From assembly GCF_947498095.1 (NCBI RefSeq), contig NZ_CANMJE010000009.1, forward strand, positions 124,001-188,000: a stretch of 64,000 bases of DNA, read 5' to 3'. The notes below the pieces were generated by a model that saw only the letters and a list, made by a program, of their open reading frames with translations, did not search any database and was not told the DNA's origin. Shown one piece after another: positions 42,941 through 51,161 of the stretch. Position 1 is the stretch's first letter, and each line of letters opens with the position of its first letter. The translations under genes were made by a program, and so were the position numbers. The DNA comes from an uncultured Shimia sp. GTDB lineage: Bacteria; Pseudomonadota; Alphaproteobacteria; Rhodobacterales; Rhodobacteraceae.

Positions 42941-43803
42941 TGGATCGGCGACTGCTCAGATCCAATGGCCGGGTGGCGCATATCTCGTTGCAAGGCAAGG
43001 TCAAAGCCGAACACTTCTTAAAGGGCGACCTGCATCGTGTTGCCAGCACAGTCGCTGATCTTTGTGCAAAACCCTCCGGGCCGCGAGATCGTCAGCTGTT
43101 ACGGGGCGAGGCATTTGTCGCTTTGGACATCGATGAGGGCTTGGCCTTTGGCTACGCCAAGAAAGACGGCTATGCCGGATGGATCGATTCTGCTGATTTG
43201 ATCTCAGGGGGTTTGCCCGAACCGACACATCGCGTCATTGCTCAAATGAGTTACGGCAAATCCACGCCCGGTCTCAAGGATATGGGGCGGGTCACCAACC
43301 TGTCTTTTGGTAGCCTCTTGCCCGTGCTGGATCAGAAGGACGGCTGGAGCCGCATTGCCTGGTCGCGCGGCACCGTGCCAAGAGACCTTTTTGTTCCAGA
43401 CCAACATCTCGTCCCCACAGCAACCAGTAACAATGACCCCGTCGCAATGGCCGAACGCTTCCTCGGCACACCCTACCTTTGGGGCGGCAACTCGGCCTTT
43501 GGTATCGACTGTTCCGGCCTCGTGCAGGCAGCGCTTCTCGCCTGCGGCATCCCCTGCCCCGGCGACAGCGATCTGCAAGAGGCGGCCTTTCCCGACGCCG
43601 CTCGCCCCTATCAACGCGGCGACCTTTTGTTTTGGAAAGGTCATGTCGCCATGGTCGTCACCGCAAGTACGCTAATCCACGCGAACGCCCATCACATGGC
43701 CGTAGCCTATGAGGACATCGACGCGGCTATTGCCAGAATCGAGAAACAAGGCGACGGTCACGTCACGTCCCACAAACGCCCCACCAAAGAGGTTCAACCA
43801 TGA
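42940..43803 (+). CDS. NlpC/P60-family peptidase with SH3-like domain
   Basis: A 287-residue protein. The N-terminal half looks like SH3b domains (RQLLRGEAFVALDIDEGLAFGYAKKDGYAGWIDSADL, and RVTNLSFGSLLPVLDQKDGWSRI). The C-terminal NlpC/P60 domain has the catalytic Cys in AFGIDCSGLVQAAL, His in WKGHVAMVV, and a third polar His in IHANAHHM. Such enzymes cut peptidoglycan stem peptides, here probably gamma-D-glutamyl-diamino acid bonds. There is no evident signal peptide, suggesting a cytosolic murein-peptide recycling role, consistent with coupling to an aminopeptidase. Confidence 0.92.
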   Translation: MDRRLLRSNGRVAHISLQGKVKAEHFLKGDLHRVASTVADLCAKPSGPRDRQLLRGEAFVALDIDEGLAFGYAKKDGYAGWIDSADLISGGLPEPTHRVIAQMSYGKSTPGLKDMGRVTNLSFGSLLPVLDQKDGWSRIAWSRGTVPRDLFVPDQHLVPTATSNNDPVAMAERFLGTPYLWGGNSAFGIDCSGLVQAALLACGIPCPGDSDLQEAAFPDAARPYQRGDLLFWKGHVAMVVTASTLIHANAHHMAVAYEDIDAAIARIEKQGDGHVTSHKRPTKEVQP

Positions 43804-44762
43804 GCAATGATTTCTTTACTCCCGTCTCAGGGATGGACCTGCCACGGTTTGCCGGCGTGCCCAGCTTTATGCGCCTGCCACATGTCGGGTTTGACCATGA
43901 CCGCTGTGACGAGGTGCAGGTCGGCCTCGTCGGCGTGCCTTGGGACAGCGGCACAACCAACCGTCCGGGTCCACGCCATGGCCCCAGACAGCTACGTGAT
44001 GCCTCCACCATGATCCGCGCCGAAAATGGCGCCACCGGTGTGCGCCCGTTTGAGCTGGTGAACTGCGCCGATATGGGGGACGTCGGGCCAAACCCGGCTG
44101 ATATCCCCGATAGTATGAACCGGATCACGGCGTTCTATGCCAAGCTCAAGGACCGTGGCATCGCGCCTTTGACGGCGGGCGGCGATCACCTGTCCTCTTT
44201 GCCGATCTTACGCGCGCTGGCCGCCGACGCCCCCGTCGGCATGGTGCATTTCGATAGCCACACAGACCTGTTTCACAGCTATTTTGGCGGCACCATGTTC
44301 ACCCATGGCACCCCCTTCCGTCGCGCCGTCGAAGAAGACCTGCTTGACCCCAAACGAGTCGTCCAGATCGGCATTCGCGGCACCGCCTATGACCGCGAGG
44401 ACCTCGACTTTGCCGACAGTGTCGGCATTCGCATTATTCGCATCGAAGAATTTTTCGATCGTGGCATTCCGGATGTCATGGCTGAAGCCCGCGAGATTGT
44501 CGGCTCCGGTGACACGTATGTCTCTTACGACATCGACTTTGTCGACCCAACCTATGCCCCCGGCACAGGCACGCCCGAGGTCGGCGGCCCCAACTCGTTC
44601 CAGGCGCTTCAGGTGGTGCGCGAACTGGATGGTCTCAATATCATTGGCGCAGATATGGTCGAAGTTTCCCCGCCATTCGACGAAAGCGGAGGCACGGCCT
44701 TCCTCGGCGTCTCGATCATGTTTGAACTACTCTGTGTGATGGCCAAACGGATCGCGGGGTAA
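43800..44762 (+). CDS. speB: Agmatinase-type ureohydrolase
   Basis: A 320-residue Mn-dependent ureohydrolase with all metal motifs intact: TAGGDHLSSLP, MVHFDSHTDLFHSY, FTHGTPFRRA and SYDIDFVDPTYAPGTGTPEVGG. Agmatinase cleaves agmatine to putrescine and urea; related guanidinobutyrase or guanidinopropionase activities share the motifs, so the substrate is inferred. It overlaps the NlpC/P60 gene by 4 bp (ATGA), forming a three-gene operon. Compare the second, atypical family member at 5696. Confidence 0.9.
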   Translation: MSNDFFTPVSGMDLPRFAGVPSFMRLPHVGFDHDRCDEVQVGLVGVPWDSGTTNRPGPRHGPRQLRDASTMIRAENGATGVRPFELVNCADMGDVGPNPADIPDSMNRITAFYAKLKDRGIAPLTAGGDHLSSLPILRALAADAPVGMVHFDSHTDLFHSYFGGTMFTHGTPFRRAVEEDLLDPKRVVQIGIRGTAYDREDLDFADSVGIRIIRIEEFFDRGIPDVMAEAREIVGSGDTYVSYDIDFVDPTYAPGTGTPEVGGPNSFQALQVVRELDGLNIIGADMVEVSPPFDESGGTAFLGVSIMFELLCVMAKRIAG

Positions 44763-44872
44763 TCCGGTCCCGGCTTCATTTTGGCAAATATACTCCCGCC
44801 GGAGGCAACCCCGAGACAGCGGGCCAAAGGCCCGATGACGAGATATCCTGCGCGCGCCTTGGCGCGCCCTAT

Positions 44873-45220
44873 CTATTCAACGGAACGGATCAGCTTGCGC
44901 TCAAGCACGCGCAACACGGTTTTCAGATCATGGCCGCGCTTCAAAACCTGGCCATCAATTCCAATCACCGCATAGAGACCCTGACGATTGCGCAGCTTGG
45001 GACGTTTCTCAATTCTATAGAGAGGATTTTCCGCTGTACGGCGGAAGATCGAAAACACAGCAACGTCGCGCAGGTTGGAAATGCCATAATCGCGCCACTC
45101 TCCAGCAGCCACCATGCGGCCATATAGCGACAGGATCAGGCTGAGCTCGGTTCGGTGAAACGCCACCTGCGCAGGCATTTGAGAGGGTTTGCCAAATGGG
45201 ATGGGCGGTTGGGCATTCAT
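44873..45220 (-). CDS. DUF2794 protein
   Basis: A 115-residue protein of the DUF2794 family, common in alphaproteobacteria: VAFHRTELSLILSLYGRMVAAGEWRDYGISNLRDVAVFSIFRRTAENPLYRIEKRPKLRNRQGLYAVIG. It is basic and has no signal peptide. Translation starts at ATG 45220 with an excellent ribosome-binding site (TAGGAGGT); the frame is open slightly upstream. Function unknown. It is convergent with the ureohydrolase operon, with a 110-bp gap holding a GCGCGCC inverted repeat. Confidence 0.85.
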   Translation of the reverse strand: MNAQPPIPFGKPSQMPAQVAFHRTELSLILSLYGRMVAAGEWRDYGISNLRDVAVFSIFRRTAENPLYRIEKRPKLRNRQGLYAVIGIDGQVLKRGHDLKTVLRVLERKLIRSVE

Positions 45221-45360
45221 ACCTCCTACCCTCACCCCGGATTAGCAAAAAATCAACCCTGCCCCGTTTTTGCCGCAACTTATTCGGCAAATGGCCTTTT
45301 GCTCTCCCTCTTGTCGCCGCATGCCGTCAGCATATTGATTTCATAGCGAAACAAACGCTA

Positions 45361-45410
45361 CCTCCGGCGGCGCGGCGTTCTTGCCCCCACCCAGTCTGTG
45401 TCGCCGGAGG
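45361..45410 (+). other. Long-stem hairpin followed by a T-rich run in the DUF2794-imuB gap
   Basis: CCTCCGGCG (45361-45369) and CGCCGGAGG (45402-45410) can pair perfectly over a 32-base loop, and GCCTTCTTTTTT follows on the plus strand. No plus-strand gene ends here: DUF2794 reads leftward from 45220 and imuB stops at 45438 on minus. It may be the terminator of a short plus-strand transcript from the 220-bp gap. Speculative. Confidence 0.35.
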
Positions 45411-45437
45411 GCCTTCTTTTTCCTGACATTTAGATGA

Positions 45438-47099
45438 TCAAGCAAAACGCCCCTGGCAAAACCAGCCTGCGGACATCGTGTCACCATGCGCATAAAACAG
45501 ATGCAGGCACGCCCCCTCGATACAGGTCACACGCCAATAGTCGCGCACGCCACTGCGCCAGTCAGGATCATCCAGCCACCATTCCGGCGTGATCCGCTCC
45601 GGCCCCATCGCAACCGCCAAATGCAGATCCTGCCCCCGCCAGCGAAACTGGCCCGGAGGATACGGGCTGTCCGGTGCCATGACCGGTTCGGGGCGCCACT
45701 GCTGGAGCGGGCGCGGCGTGGTTGGAACGGGCCAGGGGTCCTCATACGGCCCGGCCCAGGCCGCCGCCATCGGCTTTGATGTTTTTTCGGGCAGATGACT
45801 GTCCGCAGGATAAAACCGAATGATACGGTCCAACCCGACCCGCGCGCCCAGCCGCCCGATCAGATCATCCAGTGCCTCATCATCCCCCAACCGTTTTGCG
45901 GCCGTATTGCGGGCCTCAAAATGCCCTGCCATACGACGCTTTTGCGCAGCCTCGACCTGCACAGCCTCAAGCCGCAGCATGTCCACGCCAAACCCGGCAT
46001 CAATCTCGTCCAGCTTCATCTCGAGCAGCGGGCGGATGCGGTCACTCACTGCCGAAGGCCGCGCCAGCCCAACCTCAATCCACTCCACCCCCTGATCCGC
46101 CCGAAAGGCCTGCAGGCGAACCTTGCGCGCCGCCTTGCCGCGTTCCTGCAGCAGGTTACAAAGCCGCTCGAGCAAGCGATGCATCCCGGCCTCGATATCT
46201 GCTCGCAGGCCAATCGGTTCCGGCAACGTCAGCCGCACGGCAAAATTAGGGGCCTCGCGGGCCGGGGTGATCGGCTCGGGCGTCACACCCAACGCCTGAT
46301 CCAGCCGCAGGATCAGCCCTTTGCCAAAGCGCCGCGCCACGGTTGCCCGAGGTTGCCCTGCCAGATCCCCGATCTTACGCAGCCCCAACCGCGCCAAATG
46401 CGCTTGGGTCTCTTGGTCGATACGCAGCCCCGCCACCGGCAGGTCGGCCAGTGCTGTCCGGGTTTGCCCACGGCCCGCAATGGCAGATGGCACAGGCCCC
46501 TTGAGACCGATGTGCGGCGCCGGGCCTCCTTTGGTCCAATGGCGTCGCCGCGCCGCGCGCACGCGGGTTGCCGGGGCCTCTTGGTCGATGGCATCCCCAC
46601 TGCGATGGGCTGGCATCTTGGTCTCCCCAGCAAACCTTGCCAGCGCCCAGGCCGCTCCGGGGGTATCCGCAATCCCGGCGCGGACACTCAGCCCCATTCT
46701 CAGACAGCCGTCCTGCACCGTGTCGATCAGCCCGCGCTCACCGCCAAAAAGATGGGCGCAACCAGTGATATCCAGCATGAGCGAGGCGGGCGCCTCCTCG
46801 GACACCCAAGGGGAAAACCGCACCGCCCAACGCCGCAACGTCGACAGGAACGCGGCTTCGGCCTGCGGGTTTTGCAATCGCGTCACCAAACCGGGACACA
46901 GGGCCTGGGCATCGCGATGCGGTTGGCCCACATGCACGCCTTCCCGTGCGGCCACCTCGGACAGCGACGACACCACCTGCATCTGGCCCGTGTCCCTGAG
47001 AACAGCCAAAGACTGCCCCCAAAGATCCGGCTCAATCCGGATCAGGCGGTCAGCCCCCAGACGCGGGAACCACAGGGAAAGTGTACGACGGTTTGACAT
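45438..47099 (-). CDS. imuB: Y-family DNA polymerase-like protein ImuB
   Basis: A 553-residue ImuB-type protein, the non-catalytic Y-family member that joins DnaE2 to the beta clamp during damage-induced mutagenesis. Recognised from LWFPRLGADRLIRIEPDLWGQ, ASLMLDITGCAHLFGGERGLI, LGLRKIGDLAGQPRATVARRFG, and the Arg-rich C-terminus. The catalytic acidic residues of a true Pol IV/V are absent, as expected. The ATG at 47099 is chosen because the frame upstream lies in the promoter. It is divergent from dnaE2 with a single LexA box between. No imuA (recA-like) gene is adjacent, which differs from the usual imuA-imuB-dnaE2 order. Confidence 0.9.
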   Translation of the reverse strand: MSNRRTLSLWFPRLGADRLIRIEPDLWGQSLAVLRDTGQMQVVSSLSEVAAREGVHVGQPHRDAQALCPGLVTRLQNPQAEAAFLSTLRRWAVRFSPWVSEEAPASLMLDITGCAHLFGGERGLIDTVQDGCLRMGLSVRAGIADTPGAAWALARFAGETKMPAHRSGDAIDQEAPATRVRAARRRHWTKGGPAPHIGLKGPVPSAIAGRGQTRTALADLPVAGLRIDQETQAHLARLGLRKIGDLAGQPRATVARRFGKGLILRLDQALGVTPEPITPAREAPNFAVRLTLPEPIGLRADIEAGMHRLLERLCNLLQERGKAARKVRLQAFRADQGVEWIEVGLARPSAVSDRIRPLLEMKLDEIDAGFGVDMLRLEAVQVEAAQKRRMAGHFEARNTAAKRLGDDEALDDLIGRLGARVGLDRIIRFYPADSHLPEKTSKPMAAAWAGPYEDPWPVPTTPRPLQQWRPEPVMAPDSPYPPGQFRWRGQDLHLAVAMGPERITPEWWLDDPDWRSGVRDYWRVTCIEGACLHLFYAHGDTMSAGWFCQGRFA

Positions 47100-47113
47100 G
47101 CGGGCAGCATTTT

Positions 47114-47128
47114 GTTCTCTTTTTGTTC
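47114..47128. promoter_or_regulatory. LexA (SOS) box shared by imuB and dnaE2
   Basis: GTTC at 47114-47117, seven bases, then GTTC at 47125-47128: the direct repeat GTTC-N7-GTTC used by LexA in alphaproteobacteria. It lies in the 76-bp gap between imuB and dnaE2, both known SOS genes, so damage induction of both is expected. Confidence 0.85.
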
Positions 47129-47175
47129 TCTTTATTACGATTCGCCCTCTTCTGTCGAGACACGAGGCCCTGCGC

Positions 47176-50100
47176 ATGGTGGCAGAACTCTGCATCACTT
47201 CGAATTTCACCTTTCTCACCGGGGCCTCTCACCCCGAGGAATACATGCGCCGTGCGGCTCTGGAGGGCTACGAGGCGATTGCGATTGCCGACGACAACAC
47301 GGTGGCGGGCATCGTACGCGCCCATACCGAAGCCCGTGACATTGCCCGGCAGGTTCGCAACCGACAGCGCTTTGACGCAGAGCACGGGCTGATCGGGCCG
47401 CCTTGCCCAGAGGGCCTGTCCGCTGTGCCCTCAGCCGCAATTTACAACACGCCGCGGCTCATACCCGCTGCCCGTCTGATTTTCACCGATGCGCCCCCCA
47501 TCACCGCTCTGGCCGCCACACGACAGGGATGGGCCAACCTGTGCCGGCTTCTCTCCAAAGGGCGGCTGCGCGCAGAAAAAGGCACATGCATCCTGAATAT
47601 CGCGGACCTGCTTGCGCAGTCCAAAGGGCTGGAACTGATCCTACATCCGCCGCCCCAAGCGCCAGCCTCTCCGCGCGGCGCGGGCGCTTGGCATCCCCAT
47701 ATGAAACGATTGACGCGCCGCTTTGCTGGGCACATGCATCTTTTGATGGCGCCCACGTATAACGGCGAAGACTCGCAGCGCTTTAAGGCCATCGCAGCTT
47801 TGGCCACCCAGCTTGATCTGCCGCTTTTGGCCAGCGGCACCCCGCGCATGCATCAGGGCCGCCGCCGTCGGCTGGCGGATGTCCTTAGCGCCATCCGGAC
47901 CAGCAAGCGCATCGACGCATTGGGGCGCGATGCATTGGCCAACGGCGAACAACGCCTGCGCAATATCCCCGAGATGCAACGCCTGTTTCAGGGCTATGAG
48001 GATGCGTTGGAAAACACCGCGGAGTTGGCCGCGAAAGCCAACTTTTCCCTCGACAGCCTGCGCTATGAATACCCCAGCGAAGTGGCAGAGGGCGAGACCG
48101 CCGACGCACGTTTGCGCAGGCTTGCGCATGAGGGTTTGCGCTGGCGCTATCCCTATGGCGCGCCTGAGCGGGTGAAGACCATGCTTGAGCATGAATTGAC
48201 CCTGATCGCCAAGCTGAATTACGAGCCCTATTTCCTGACCGTGCGCGACATCGTGCATTTTGCACGCTCCCGCGACATCCTCTGCCAGGGGCGCGGCAGC
48301 GCTGCCAATTCGGTTGTGTGCTATTGCCTTGGGGTGACCAGCGTCAGCCCCGAGGTGGGCACCATGGTGTTTGAACGCTTTGTCTCTGAGGCCCGCGACG
48401 AGCCGCCGGACATTGACGTCGATTTCGAACATGAACGCCGCGAAGAGGTGATCCAGTGGATCTATGAACGCTATGGCCGCCACCGCGCGGGGCTATGTGC
48501 CACGGTGATCCATTATCGCGGCAAACGCGCCATCCGCGAGGTAGGGCGTGCCATGGGGTTGGGGGATGATACGATCTCTGCACTCAGTTCGCAGCTCTGG
48601 GGCTTTTTCTCAACTGATGCAGTCGCGGACGAGCGCATGCGCGAGATTGGTCTCGATCCTAATGATCGCCGCCTGAAACAAACGATGGAGCTGGTCAACG
48701 AGATCATTGGCTTTCCCCGCCACCTGTCGCAACACGTCGGCGGCTTTATCGTGACCGAGGGACGGTTGGACGAGCTGGTGCCGATTGAAAACGCCACGAT
48801 GGAGGACCGCACGGTCATCTGTTGGGACAAGGATGACATTGATTCCCTTGGGATTTTGAAGGTCGACGTGCTGTCCTTGGGGATGTTGACCTGTATCCGC
48901 AAGGCGTTTGATCTGATGACCCAGCATATGGGTCAGAGCTATACGCTGGCCAACCTGCCGCAAGAGGACTCCCGCGTTTATGACATGCTGTGCAAGGCCG
49001 ACAGCATTGGCGTGTTTCAGGTGGAAAGCCGGGCGCAGATGAACTTTCTGCCACGCATGAAACCACGCAATTTCTACGATCTGGTGATCGAGGTGGCCAT
49101 TATCCGGCCAGGGCCCATTCAGGGCGACATGGTGCATCCCTATATCCGACGCCGAAATGGCGAAGAGAAGGTCTCATTTCCCTCCGATGAACTGGGCGCG
49201 GTGCTGGGCAAGACGTTGGGCGTGCCGCTGTTTCAGGAGCAGGCCATGCAGATCGCCATTATCGGCGCAGGCTTCACCCCGGAAGAGGCGGATCGGCTGC
49301 GGCGCTCGCTGGCAACCTTCAAGAAACATGGCAATGTCAGCGAGTTTCATGACCGCTTCATGCGGGGGATGAAGAAGAACGGCTATGAAGAGGATTTTGC
49401 CGCCCGCTGTTTCAGCCAGATTGAAGGATTCGGATCTTATGGCTTTCCCGAAAGCCACGCCGCCAGTTTCGCGCTCTTGGTCTATGCCAGCGCCTGGATC
49501 AAATGCCACCATCCGGGGATCTTTGCCTGCGCGCTTTTGAACAGCCAGCCTATGGGGTTTTATGCCCCCGCCCAAATCGTGCGGGACGCCCGCGAGCACG
49601 GGGTCGAGGTACGGCCCGTCGACATCAACGAAAGCTATTGGGACAACGTGATGGAGCCCGATGGCAGGGGGGGCTGGGCGCTACGGCTCGGGTTCCGGCA
49701 GGTCAAGAAGCTGCGCGAAGAGGATGCCGCCTGGATCACCGCAGCGCGGGGCAATGGCTATCGCTCGGTCGAAGATGTCTGGCGACGCGCCGGGATCAGC
49801 CCCCCGGTGCTGTTGCGGCTGGCCGAAGCGGATGCCTTCCTATCCCTGCGCATGACCCGACGCGAGGCGTTATGGCAGGCCCGCGCGATCCGCTCAGAAA
49901 ACCCTCTGCCGCTGTTTTCCGGGGACATGGATGGCGAAGGCATTCTGGAACCCACCTCGAACCTGCCGGTGATGACCGAAGGCGAAGAGGTGCTCGAGGA
50001 TTACGTTTCAATGCGGCTGACGCTGCGCAGCCATCCGGTAGCGCTGCTCAGGCACCTGTTGACCCCAGACAAGCCTGACCCAAATCTCAGGCACGGATAA
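47176..50100 (+). CDS. dnaE2: Error-prone DNA polymerase DnaE2 (ImuC), C-terminally shortened
   Basis: A 974-residue C-family polymerase. The N-terminal PHP domain starts ELCITSNFTFLTGASHPEEYMRRAALEGYEAIAIADDNTVAG; the polymerase core has LCQGRGSAANSVVCYCLGVTSV, the catalytic PPDIDVDFEHERREEVIQ, and GVFQVESRAQM and FGSYGFPESHAASFALLVY. Usual family length is about 1,050-1,100 residues, ending in an OB-fold region. Here the protein stops soon after LRSHPVALLRHLLTP, with the tail DKPDPNLRHG, and downstream sequence does not resume homology in any frame I read. So the OB-fold is lost. The ATG at 47176 is preferred to the longer frame from 46321, which lies antisense to imuB. Confidence 0.93.
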   Translation: MVAELCITSNFTFLTGASHPEEYMRRAALEGYEAIAIADDNTVAGIVRAHTEARDIARQVRNRQRFDAEHGLIGPPCPEGLSAVPSAAIYNTPRLIPAARLIFTDAPPITALAATRQGWANLCRLLSKGRLRAEKGTCILNIADLLAQSKGLELILHPPPQAPASPRGAGAWHPHMKRLTRRFAGHMHLLMAPTYNGEDSQRFKAIAALATQLDLPLLASGTPRMHQGRRRRLADVLSAIRTSKRIDALGRDALANGEQRLRNIPEMQRLFQGYEDALENTAELAAKANFSLDSLRYEYPSEVAEGETADARLRRLAHEGLRWRYPYGAPERVKTMLEHELTLIAKLNYEPYFLTVRDIVHFARSRDILCQGRGSAANSVVCYCLGVTSVSPEVGTMVFERFVSEARDEPPDIDVDFEHERREEVIQWIYERYGRHRAGLCATVIHYRGKRAIREVGRAMGLGDDTISALSSQLWGFFSTDAVADERMREIGLDPNDRRLKQTMELVNEIIGFPRHLSQHVGGFIVTEGRLDELVPIENATMEDRTVICWDKDDIDSLGILKVDVLSLGMLTCIRKAFDLMTQHMGQSYTLANLPQEDSRVYDMLCKADSIGVFQVESRAQMNFLPRMKPRNFYDLVIEVAIIRPGPIQGDMVHPYIRRRNGEEKVSFPSDELGAVLGKTLGVPLFQEQAMQIAIIGAGFTPEEADRLRRSLATFKKHGNVSEFHDRFMRGMKKNGYEEDFAARCFSQIEGFGSYGFPESHAASFALLVYASAWIKCHHPGIFACALLNSQPMGFYAPAQIVRDAREHGVEVRPVDINESYWDNVMEPDGRGGWALRLGFRQVKKLREEDAAWITAARGNGYRSVEDVWRRAGISPPVLLRLAEADAFLSLRMTRREALWQARAIRSENPLPLFSGDMDGEGILEPTSNLPVMTEGEEVLEDYVSMRLTLRSHPVALLRHLLTPDKPDPNLRHG

Positions 50101-50256
50101 GGCAATCACCAAAACAGCAATCGTGATGTCACTGAGCAAGAGGCAATTAGCCAGCATCAGCGCGGACGCCACAGGCACTAAGACAAAAAGAACACTCGAC
50201 ACACAAACGTAGACAAGAAATCATGGGCCAACAAGAAAATCACAAGGAACCCCAAA

Positions 50257-50577
50257 ATGCGCGTCTCAAAAATGTTGTTGGTTGGTGCCGCCCTGACGCT
50301 CAGCCAGATCACCTGGGTAAATACATCAAGGGCTGAAGATGTGGCGGACCTCCCGGCCGCAATAATGTGCGCCGTATCAGATCAGACTTATGTCGTGTAC
50401 TTGTCCAAGATCGAAAGCGACGGATCGGCGTTGTATGCAGGCATCCACGGTGGGGTAGCCCTGGTTGGGGCCGACGGCAAAATCAAACCTACTGACACCA
50501 TGAATGCCGGAGATTGCGCCGACCGGACAATACAGGAATTGCGCGAGGCCGGAAAAACACGCGACTTCACGCAATAA
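50257..50577 (+). CDS. Hypothetical secreted protein, 106 residues
   Basis: Starts MRVSKMLLVGAALTLSQ, a Sec signal peptide with probable cleavage after TSRA (about residue 26), giving a small periplasmic or secreted protein of about 80 residues with two Cys (MCAVSD and GDCADR) that could form a disulfide. A ribosome-binding site (AAGGAAC) precedes it. It is the first gene after the truncated end of dnaE2, with 156 bp between. Not recognised. Confidence 0.65.
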   Translation: MRVSKMLLVGAALTLSQITWVNTSRAEDVADLPAAIMCAVSDQTYVVYLSKIESDGSALYAGIHGGVALVGADGKIKPTDTMNAGDCADRTIQELREAGKTRDFTQ

Positions 50578-50647
50578 GCATTCTTTATTAGTCTCGCAGC
50601 AAAAGGGCGAGACGCGCAGAACCGACTGATGTCGCGGACGTTTCAGG

Positions 50648-50670
50648 GCCAACTTGGGTCCCAAGTTGGC
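50648..50670. repeat. Perfect 23-bp palindrome
   Basis: GCCAACTTGGG and CCCAAGTTGGC are exact inverted arms with a single T in the centre. It lies about 70 bp after the secreted protein gene and is not followed by a T run. It could be a protein-binding site, a recombination or integration site, or a hairpin in RNA. See findings. Confidence 0.7.
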
Positions 50671-50793
50671 TTCGAACTACATACATGCGTGGCGGCGCAG
50701 GACAAAGTGATCGCGGCCCGAAGGCGGACCGCCCTCTGACTTCACAAAAAATAGCTTTGACAGAGTCAACTTTCCGCCGCAGTATGCAGGTAA

Positions 50794-50813
50794 CGTTAGC
50801 GCTATCACTAACG
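50794..50813. promoter_or_regulatory. LacI-type operator-like palindrome upstream of the 71-codon gene
   Basis: CGTTAGCG and CACTAACG flank CTAT as 8-bp near-inverted arms, and the inner TAGCGCTA (50797-50804) is a perfect palindrome with the central CG common to LacI/GalR family operators. It lies 21 bp before the next ATG. No LacI-type gene is in the window. Function inferred from pattern. Confidence 0.4.
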
Positions 50814-50833
50814 AAAGATCTGAGGAGGATACG

Positions 50834-51049
50834 ATGACACAAAAGCTGGAAACCATCGTCGAAATCGGCTCGCAAATCTGGTCTGACCCGGCCTTGGGTG
50901 AAGAGTTCTGGCGCGGTGAGCTGACGTTGAATGGTTTTGCCATCGTCACCCGCCCCGCCACCCGGAGCCGGGACGAGATGAAAGACATGCTGACCAAGGC
51001 GCTATTACAGCGTTTTCCCGACGCGGATCCGCAGAAGGTAGTGAACTAG
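50834..51049 (+). CDS. Hypothetical protein, 71 residues
   Basis: A short acidic protein (MTQKLETIVEIGSQIWSDP; later LGEEFWRGELTLNGFAIVTRPATRSRDEMKDML). It has a strong ribosome-binding site (GAGGAGG) about 8 bp before the ATG, and a candidate operator upstream. No signal peptide or membrane segment. Not recognised. Followed by 110 bp without a gene before the sulfotransferase gene, which reads toward it. Confidence 0.6.
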   Translation: MTQKLETIVEIGSQIWSDPALGEEFWRGELTLNGFAIVTRPATRSRDEMKDMLTKALLQRFPDADPQKVVN

Positions 51050-51161
51050 CGCAAATACCCAACGCCGGAAGCGGCAAAAAACGGGCGTCCGGGTCGCAAG
51101 TTCGGCAGCCCTGTAAGTCTGATTTCGTTTAATATTCAAAGACTTAACGACCACTCGTTAC

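Noticed and set aside
46321-47175. N-terminal extension of the dnaE2 frame by 285 codons
   Set aside because: It runs antisense to imuB and across the LexA box; homology begins at ATG 47176.
50008-50202. Minus-strand 64-codon frame with two hydrophobic stretches after dnaE2
   Set aside because: It starts at GTG without a ribosome-binding site and its last third is antisense to dnaE2; hydrophobicity alone is not enough to call a gene.
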